A stretch of DNA of 64,000 bases from a virus: positions 110,511-174,510 of the IMG/VR virus record IMGVR_UViG_3300013102_000002; one strand, written 5' to 3'. Positions 58,853 to 64,000 of this stretch are shown here, one piece after another. A program made the position numbers and the translations under genes. The notes beneath the pieces were generated by a model. It was given only the letters and a program-made list of their open reading frames with translations, did not search any database and had not been told where the DNA came from. Positions within the stretch are counted from its first letter, which is position 1. Each line of letters opens with the position of its first letter.

Positions 58853-58892
58853 AAAAAAGTAGCTCTCCCCGACCAAGGTTTAGGCTACTTTT
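58853..58892 (-). terminator. bidirectional terminator between P8 and the repressor gene
   Basis: AAAAGTAGC/GCTACTTTT stem with a ~19-nt loop. On the minus strand it is followed by six T's and ends the repressor transcript; on the plus strand four T's follow, so P8 transcripts may end after ~45 nt. Confidence 0.65.
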
Positions 58893-58967
58893 CGTGAAAC
58901 ACCTATAAAAATTTGAAGCCGTTATTGTATCTTAATAATAACCCATCTATAGATATGAGTCAAATAT

Positions 58968-59183
58968 TCAGTCAGGATCATCATCAGGTATATACTCAAT
59001 AATATCTTCAAGTTTACAGTTCAATGCATTGCAAATAATATTAAGTGTCTCAAACTTAATACCGTCCGTTTCTTCATTATAAATCTTTGTTATTCCATTC
59101 CTATGCAACTTGGTCATTCTGGATAATTCAGCAATACTTATTCTTTTTTCTCCCATAACACGAGATAGACGAATTTTAATCAT
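58968..59183 (-). CDS. Xre/Cro-type HTH repressor
   Basis: 71 aa. 'MIKIRLSRVMGEKRISIAELSRMTKLHRNGITKIYNEE..GIKFETLNIICNALNCKLEDII' is a complete five-helix Xre-type domain (HTH at ~16-37) without dimerisation tail. ATG 59183 after GAGGGAC; a TATAAT lies upstream on the minus strand at ~59215-59220. Divergent from the genes at 59.2 kb, typical of an autoregulated switch. Confidence 0.85.
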   Translation of the reverse strand: MIKIRLSRVMGEKRISIAELSRMTKLHRNGITKIYNEETDGIKFETLNIICNALNCKLEDIIEYIPDDDPD

Positions 59184-59240
59184 GGATTGTCCCTCATTTA
59201 AACTATATAGCCACATTATAGCATGAAGGAGGAATCATTT

Positions 59241-59420
59241 ATAAACAAATTCACAGTTACAGCAGCAATAACACTCTGGTTTATCATTATATACATATAC
59301 TCAATTTTAACCGACTCGCCAAAAAGTAATGGATGGTTATGCATAACATTAGCATTCATAATCCTGACTATAGACTCATATATAAAGTTACACAAGAAGC
59401 AACGACAGCATGAGAAGTAA
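59241..59420 (+). CDS. two-TM membrane peptide, 59 aa, AUA start
   Basis: AAGGAGG (59226-59232) is eight bases before AUA 59241; the in-frame ATG 59223 lies before the SD. Two TM helices (ITLWFIIIYIYSIL and WLCITLAFIILTI), basic tail. Confidence 0.55.
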   Translation: MNKFTVTAAITLWFIIIYIYSILTDSPKSNGWLCITLAFIILTIDSYIKLHKKQRQHEK

Positions 59421-59443
59421 TTAACTCTTAGGAGGAATTACAC

Positions 59444-59680
59444 TTGATAATAAAAATAATAAGTGCAAAAGATGGTCATTGGTACAAAGATGCAGTAGGA
59501 TTTAATTTTGATGCTGAATTAAAAATTAACTCTAAATTCCAAACAAGATACTATCAACTGCTAAACACAAAAAGGAATCAATCCTACTTTGTAGATGATG
59601 AGTTTGAGTTATTGTTTTTATTGTCTGGATGTAAAGGTGTTGAATATAAAGATGCAATGAGGACATGGGAGGAGGAATAA
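59444..59680 (+). CDS. hypothetical protein, 78 aa
   Basis: TTG after AGGAGG. Alpha/beta; contains 'RYYQLLNTKRNQSYFVDDEFELLFLL'-like segment. Unknown. Confidence 0.6.
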   Translation: MIIKIISAKDGHWYKDAVGFNFDAELKINSKFQTRYYQLLNTKRNQSYFVDDEFELLFLLSGCKGVEYKDAMRTWEEE

Positions 59681-59682
59681 AT

Positions 59683-59829
59683 ATGGAACAAGAATGCACT
59701 AACGGATGTGGAAAATTAGAGAGTGTGCGTGGTCATATTGAGACAAATGATGGACGTACATATTTTAAGGTGGACATTATATATTGTCCAGATTGCTTAT
59801 ACATTGAGTATGTGGATGCAAATTTATAA
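59683..59829 (+). CDS. zinc-ribbon peptide, 48 aa
   Basis: ATG after GGAGGAGG at the end of the previous gene. CTNGC and CPDC pairs form a zinc ribbon. Unknown. Confidence 0.6.
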   Translation: MEQECTNGCGKLESVRGHIETNDGRTYFKVDIIYCPDCLYIEYVDANL

Positions 59830-59874
59830 GTTGATAAATGGCTGCTTTTATCAAAATACAGAAGGAGAGGTATC

Positions 59875-60204
59875 ATGGAATTAAAGATAACCGAATTTCA
59901 AATTGAAACACTTCATAAGTGGTTGGGTTATTATGAAAACAATAACCAAAAAAGTGCATCAGCTACTGGGGCTTATGCTGGAATAAAATATGTTCTTCAA
60001 GAACTTCAAATTTTTTATAATATCGCCACTAGAAAAGATAACATAGAAGTAATCGCGCCATCAGAAACGATAGCTCATTTAGTGAATTATATGAATAAAA
60101 ATAGTATTGACGCACAATGGAATCTTGGAGTTTCCTCTGGAATATGCTGGACGCTTGAGCTATTAGGGATTCTTGATTCAAATTATGCTGGATTAAAAGA
60201 CTAG
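59875..60204 (+). CDS. hypothetical protein, 109 aa
   Basis: ATG after AAGGAGAGG, behind a stem-loop copy. Helical; Gly/Ala segment 'SATGAYAGIKYVLQEL'. Unknown. Confidence 0.65.
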   Translation: MELKITEFQIETLHKWLGYYENNNQKSASATGAYAGIKYVLQELQIFYNIATRKDNIEVIAPSETIAHLVNYMNKNSIDAQWNLGVSSGICWTLELLGILDSNYAGLKD

Positions 60205-60219
60205 AGGAGAATAATACAT

Positions 60220-60516
60220 ATGACATTAATTTATAAGGTTGAGCAAATCGATTATATGGGTTATTCCGCCTTCGAAAGATATTTTAGTGACAAGGATAAT
60301 GCCGAACTAGACTTTGAAGATCGACTACTACATATCAAGAAAACTGAAAACATTATTGAGCCAGAGGAACACGATGAAACGAAAGAATTTTTATTGGGTG
60401 ATAAAAATAAAATTAAAACTGAAACCGTTTGGTACTGGGAAAGATCGAGCTATGAATACGAAGAATACGATAGATATCCTATTGAATTAAACCTTAGAGA
60501 GATTGAATTGAATTGA
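60220..60516 (+). CDS. hypothetical acidic protein, 98 aa
   Basis: ATG in an AATACATATG junction after AGAGGAG. Glu/Tyr-rich. Unknown. Confidence 0.65.
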   Translation: MTLIYKVEQIDYMGYSAFERYFSDKDNAELDFEDRLLHIKKTENIIEPEEHDETKEFLLGDKNKIKTETVWYWERSSYEYEEYDRYPIELNLREIELN

Positions 60517-60533
60517 AAGGGGGTTGAAATATA

Positions 60534-60743
60534 ATGAGTTACGAAGAAGGAACGCATTTAAAATCGCACTATAAAATTCAATATCGCAAAAGAACATCTT
60601 CTGGTGATTATGAGTCTAAATATATGGATTGGAATAATTACGATGAAGTTGTTACTCGATTAAGAACATTGCGAAACAATCCAAAGATAGAAAGTATCGT
60701 GATTTTAAAGAGGAGTATATACGATGTGACCGAAGAATTCTGA
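60534..60743 (+). CDS. hypothetical basic protein, 69 aa
   Basis: ATG after AAAGGGGG. Contains 'YKIQYRKRTSSGDYESKYMDW', basic beta region. Unknown. Confidence 0.65.
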   Translation: MSYEEGTHLKSHYKIQYRKRTSSGDYESKYMDWNNYDEVVTRLRTLRNNPKIESIVILKRSIYDVTEEF

Positions 60744-60785
60744 CGAAATGAGACTTTCATTAAAACATTTAAAGGAGAGAATATA

Positions 60786-61178
60786 ATGAATATTGTAGAA
60801 CTAGTGAATAAGATGAGTAATGATGAGATAGCATACTCTAATGAATTAAATGAGCGATTGATCAAAAAAGACTATGGCCTGTACTTATACCATGGACCGA
60901 ACCAAGTAAATGATACGATAGTTGACTGTAATATGAACTATTTGTTGACAGAAGATTGGGAAATTGCGTATGAACTCGATTACTCAAAAGAGATGACATT
61001 TCCCCTTTATTATAACTATCGTGGAACTTCGTGCATCAGTCTATTTATGAAGATGGATGACTCGTGCCTTGGAGGAATGGCTCAATTATATAGTAGCTTT
61101 AATGAGATGATGTTTGAGGGAAGTGTAGACGAGTGCTTTAGTTTTATTGGTGAGCTATTGAAAGGTAGTCACGCATAG
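60786..61178 (+). CDS. hypothetical protein, 130 aa
   Basis: ATG after AAAGGAGAG. Aromatic, acidic; 'YHGPNQVNDTIVDCNMNYLL' and 'GTSCISLFMKMDDSC'. Unknown. Confidence 0.65.
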   Translation: MNIVELVNKMSNDEIAYSNELNERLIKKDYGLYLYHGPNQVNDTIVDCNMNYLLTEDWEIAYELDYSKEMTFPLYYNYRGTSCISLFMKMDDSCLGGMAQLYSSFNEMMFEGSVDECFSFIGELLKGSHA

Positions 61179-61225
61179 TTAAAATTTGATAAAAACTGAA
61201 TTTCATGAAGAAAGGAATATCATAT

Positions 61226-61573
61226 ATGAGTAAAGTAATTGAGTTTAAACCCAAATCTAAAAGAGATTTATATGTGGTTGATGGATATCATGTCATCTTA
61301 GCAAGTTCTAGCGAAGAAGCACTAGCTTACGCACAAGTTGACGATAACACAGATGATTTAATGGATGTTGTAAAATTGGATGATCAATTAGAAGTCCCAG
61401 TGATTCATTCTGGGAAAGTGGAAATCATTTTATGGGATCGAGAACCAAGAGAGATTGAACGCTTAAGTTTTATGTTAAAGATTAGGGATTTTATTGATAG
61501 AGATTTAAAAAGGTTTATAACTCCATCGCGAATCGACATCATCGATGACAATGCAATAAAACCTAAAAAGTAA
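61226..61573 (+). CDS. hypothetical protein, 115 aa
   Basis: ATG 61226 after AAAGGAATATC. 'LYVVDGYHVILASSSEEALAYAQ' alpha/beta start and basic end. Unknown. Confidence 0.65.
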   Translation: MSKVIEFKPKSKRDLYVVDGYHVILASSSEEALAYAQVDDNTDDLMDVVKLDDQLEVPVIHSGKVEIILWDREPREIERLSFMLKIRDFIDRDLKRFITPSRIDIIDDNAIKPKK

Positions 61574-61598
61574 AAACGATTTACAAGGAGATGTAGAT

Positions 61599-61778
61599 AT
61601 TAAAATACTATTTTTCAATAAAGAGAAAGAAGAAGAAATGGAAATTGTCCGTATTTCAGATGATGAATTTACGCTGTGTATAACAAATTCTTCGGGAGAT
61701 CAATGTTTTATTAGTGATATTAACTGCGATGATTTATTAAATATTAAAGATACCATTGAGGAACTATTGATTAAATAA
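61599..61778 (+). CDS. hypothetical protein, 59 aa, AUU start
   Basis: AAGGAG (61585-61590) is eight bases before AUU 61599; the first ATG is 13 codons inside. Acidic peptide with three Cys. Unknown. Confidence 0.55.
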   Translation: MKILFFNKEKEEEMEIVRISDDEFTLCITNSSGDQCFISDINCDDLLNIKDTIEELLIK

Positions 61779-61790
61779 AAGGAGTCTATT

Positions 61791-61961
61791 ATGAATATTG
61801 GACAACAAGTAAACTACGAGATTCAGCGAGAAGCAGCTAAATTTTGTGAAGATAAATGCCCTTATAAAATTTCAAACAGTTCATATGAAGAAGGTTACGA
61901 ATTGCCATGTACTATAGGTAAATGTTATGTCATCGAATTCAAAAGACATTTAGTTAGATAA
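61791..61961 (+). CDS. Cys-containing small protein, 56 aa
   Basis: ATG after AAAGGAG. 'FCEDKCPYK' and 'LPCTIGKCYV' give four Cys, likely a metal site. Unknown. Confidence 0.6.
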   Translation: MNIGQQVNYEIQREAAKFCEDKCPYKISNSSYEEGYELPCTIGKCYVIEFKRHLVR

Positions 61962-61978
61962 AGAAGAGAGGAGTTCAA

Positions 61979-62545
61979 ATGTCAGTATACTATACAAGCG
62001 ACACCCATTTTCATCATAAGAATGTCATCCAGTTATCAAATAGACCGTTCGAATCAATTGAGGAAATGAATGAGATGTTCATTGATAACTGGAACAAGAC
62101 AGTTAATCGCAATGACACGGTTTATCATCTTGGGGATTTCGCTTTAGGTGGAACAACAAAATGGGAGGATATCCTCACTAGGTTAAAAGGGAAGATTCAT
62201 CTTGTGTTAGGAAATCACGATGATAAGAAAGTAGTAAATAAAGTGGCTCATCATTTTGCATCTATTGATCTTATGGTTGAGAAGAAAATTGATAAGCAGC
62301 ATTTATTCTTATTCCATTACCCAATTGATATTGGCCTTACACCTAATGCTTACAGTATTCATGGACACATTCATGAGCGACCATCTAGGTTAGTCAATCA
62401 AATTAATGTTGGTGTAGATAGCGATTTTACCAGAGAGAAAGTCGGATTCGGGAACTTGATTCCTGAAGAGATGATTTTGGATGAGTTGAAAGTTAGAAAG
62501 TTGGAAGTATTGAGATTGAGGGAAGAAAGTAGACAAAACTCTTAA
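61979..62545 (+). CDS. calcineurin-like metallophosphoesterase
   Basis: 188 aa. All metal motifs are present: 'SDTHFHH' (DxH), 'HLGDFALGG' (GD), 'LGNHDD' (GNHD), 'LFHYP' and 'HGHIHER' (GHxH). Hydrolyses a phosphodiester or phosphomonoester; substrates of this phage/bacterial group include nucleotides or RNA 2'-3' ends. SD GAGAGGAG. Confidence 0.9.
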   Translation: MSVYYTSDTHFHHKNVIQLSNRPFESIEEMNEMFIDNWNKTVNRNDTVYHLGDFALGGTTKWEDILTRLKGKIHLVLGNHDDKKVVNKVAHHFASIDLMVEKKIDKQHLFLFHYPIDIGLTPNAYSIHGHIHERPSRLVNQINVGVDSDFTREKVGFGNLIPEEMILDELKVRKLEVLRLREESRQNS

Positions 62546-62641
62546 AATGGATTTTGAAATAACCGCATAAACATTGGGTTTCTTGAACGCTAAAGGTTAA
62601 TAAAACTTTACTTTCACGAACAAATTAGGAGATGATTTAGA

Positions 62642-62869
62642 ATGAAGATATTCTTATTAATTGAACTTGATATTCTTTGCGAATCGACTAGGGTACATAG
62701 CGCATATTTTAATATCAAAGACGCAGAAACAAAGAAGGTAGGACTAGAAGAACTATGCGAAGCAAAAGAAGCTATGTACATTGATTATATGCATTCAGAC
62801 GATGAAGAAGATTCTCCAGATTCAGACTTTGATTATGTTTACTTAATTCAAGAAATTGAAGTTCATTAG
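62642..62869 (+). CDS. hypothetical acidic protein, 75 aa
   Basis: ATG after TAGGAGATG. Strongly acidic stretch (SDDEEDSPDSDFD). Unknown; might be a DNA mimic, but this is only composition. Confidence 0.65.
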   Translation: MKIFLLIELDILCESTRVHSAYFNIKDAETKKVGLEELCEAKEAMYIDYMHSDDEEDSPDSDFDYVYLIQEIEVH

Positions 62870-62894
62870 CGCATTTAAATAGGGGTGAATTATA

Positions 62895-63059
62895 TTGGAA
62901 CGGTTCTTTTTAAAGACAAATGAAATTACAAAAGAAACACATTTGTTAGAAGTAGATGGAGACTTTTATGGTCATGACATGCAGAATCTGGTAATTGCTA
63001 AATTTTATAATGAGGAATATGCGAAGAGAGTTTGCTTTTTATTAAATGAAGATTTATAG
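62895..63059 (+). CDS. hypothetical protein, 54 aa
   Basis: TTG after AGGGGTGA. Mixed alpha/beta; unknown. Confidence 0.55.
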   Translation: MERFFLKTNEITKETHLLEVDGDFYGHDMQNLVIAKFYNEEYAKRVCFLLNEDL

Positions 63060-63073
63060 GAGATAAAATAAAA

Positions 63074-63283
63074 ATGACTAAGATGAAAGATCGAACATAT
63101 TATGTTGTCAAAGTAAGTTACCGAGAAACTAATCCTGCTCACAGGGTTGTTTGTTATCACAGATACAATGGTTTGGCTTATCTCTATTCTGCTGGTTACG
63201 ATGGCGAAGAAAATCATCACGTAGATGATTTATACTACTTTAATGTGATATCTGAGATTGAAGAAATGAATGTAAAAAAATAA
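63074..63283 (+). CDS. hypothetical protein, 69 aa
   Basis: ATG after AGGAGAT. 'RTYYVVKVSYRETNPAHRVVCYH' beta-rich and His-rich. Unknown. Confidence 0.65.
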   Translation: MTKMKDRTYYVVKVSYRETNPAHRVVCYHRYNGLAYLYSAGYDGEENHHVDDLYYFNVISEIEEMNVKK

Positions 63284-63299
63284 GACGAGAGGTGATTAT

Positions 63300-63797
63300 A
63301 TGATTGAATTAAACAAGTCTCAAATCCTAGAAATTGTCATGGATCAACTAACCACACAACACAATCAAACACCATCAAGCATTAAGGTGAATATTGATTG
63401 GCTAAAATTTCGATATGATAAATATAATTCCGAATGGCATTTCATTGTAAAAGATATTGACGAAGGCATTCTTAAATATACGGTGCGTGATTACTACGGA
63501 TATCCATCGGCACGATATGTAACATATCAAAAACTTGGTGATTGCATCGCTAGAATATTCCCCGAAATGGTTAGAGTTGAGTTTGATTTTAAAGTCAAAG
63601 ATGACATTACATTGAAAACAACAATGAGCAATGCTGAGGTCATGGATTTAATTGATATTGTAGCTAGAGTATATCACGACGACAAGACTGAAATTAAGCA
63701 AGAAGAATTGCGTGATTTGATTGATTTGTCATTGGTTATTGGTGATAAAGTATGGTTTGAGGAATTGACAAATACATATAATAGTTATAGTAAATAA
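63300..63797 (+). CDS. hypothetical protein, 165 aa
   Basis: ATG after GAGAGGTGA. N-terminal helix, beta centre, C-terminal acidic helices. Unknown. Confidence 0.65.
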   Translation: MIELNKSQILEIVMDQLTTQHNQTPSSIKVNIDWLKFRYDKYNSEWHFIVKDIDEGILKYTVRDYYGYPSARYVTYQKLGDCIARIFPEMVRVEFDFKVKDDITLKTTMSNAEVMDLIDIVARVYHDDKTEIKQEELRDLIDLSLVIGDKVWFEELTNTYNSYSK

Positions 63798-63818
63798 ATA
63801 TACATAGGAGTTAAATAA

Positions 63819-64000
63819 ATGAAAATAGAAAAGAAAGTGAAGAATAAAATACACCACTATGTAATCTCAAATTATGAAAAATTAGATCCATCGCAATTTG
63901 ATTTGGGAGAAATTAATTACACTCACAGATGCCATCTTAATGCAGTTCAAAAGGTTCGTGAGGGGAAGGCCGAGAAAGTTTACTCTTGTGTTGCTGTAGA
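63819..64000 (+). CDS. hypothetical protein, 3' end outside window
   Basis: ATG after TAGGAG. About 60 residues visible, basic start (KIEKKVKNKIHHYVI); runs off the window edge. Confidence 0.6.
   Translation, partial: MKIEKKVKNKIHHYVISNYEKLDPSQFDLGEINYTHRCHLNAVQKVREGKAEKVYSCVAV

Noticed and set aside
1-64000. tRNA genes and CRISPR arrays
   Set aside because: No cloverleaf with a TTCRA-type T loop and no regularly spaced direct repeats were found by eye.

Overview
The window reads as one continuous stretch of a large, AT-rich, lytic-type bacteriophage genome. About 150 mostly very small genes are packed head to tail, nearly all on the + strand, each with a strong Gram-positive Shine-Dalgarno (SD) sequence (AAGGAGG or GAGGTGA). 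Several genes point to a spore-forming Firmicutes host (Bacillus/Paenibacillus-like): a YyaC sporulation-protein homologue, a YhbH/DUF444-type VWA protein, and promoters of the SigA form (TTGACA-17-TATAAT). No virion, packaging or integrase gene and no tRNA was recognised, so this is the early/metabolic part of the genome.

Layout. 0-8 kb: end of a 3D-domain (cell-wall) protein, a guanylate-kinase-like enzyme, a DUF4326 protein, many small unknowns and a Gam-like protein. 8.3-9.6 kb: an inserted TnpB element with its structured omega-RNA region. 9.6-24 kb: small unknowns plus a macro-domain protein, DprA/SLOG protein, HD-type (p)ppGpp-hydrolase-like protein, lipoprotein, and HNH and GIY-YIG endonucleases. 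23-31 kb: SprT-like protein, VWA protein, then zinc-finger protein, DnaB-type helicase and DnaG-type primase. 31-45 kb: YyaC, a second lipoprotein, a RecJ-like nuclease whose catalytic motif is interrupted, an RNA ligase, and DUF3850. 45.9-54.7 kb: nucleotide-metabolism operon nrdD (with intein)-nrdG-nrdB (with ATP-cone)-nrdA-dut-thyA-folA. 54.8-64 kb: small unknowns, a GHKL ATPase, a divergent Xre-type repressor and a metallophosphoesterase. Together the genes would make dNTPs under both aerobic and anaerobic conditions, replicate the genome, repair RNA and probably manipulate host stress or sporulation state.

The most unusual signals are: (1) a 10-nt interruption in motif I of the RecJ gene flanked by matched GAT codons with a stop directly after the first, as in T4 gene 60 bypassing; (2) at least ten genes whose only well-placed start after a strong SD is AUU, AUA or ACG, including helicase and primase; (3) a small intergenic stem-loop (ATGAAA-N5/6-TTTTAT) repeated before many genes; (4) a recurrent promoter element TTTAATAAATAAATATA, in one case embedded in a 16-bp hairpin; (5) a TnpB with Gly where the RuvC-II Glu is expected. 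Functions named here come from reading motifs by eye; no database search was run. Start sites were re-chosen by SD spacing and often differ from the longest ORF.
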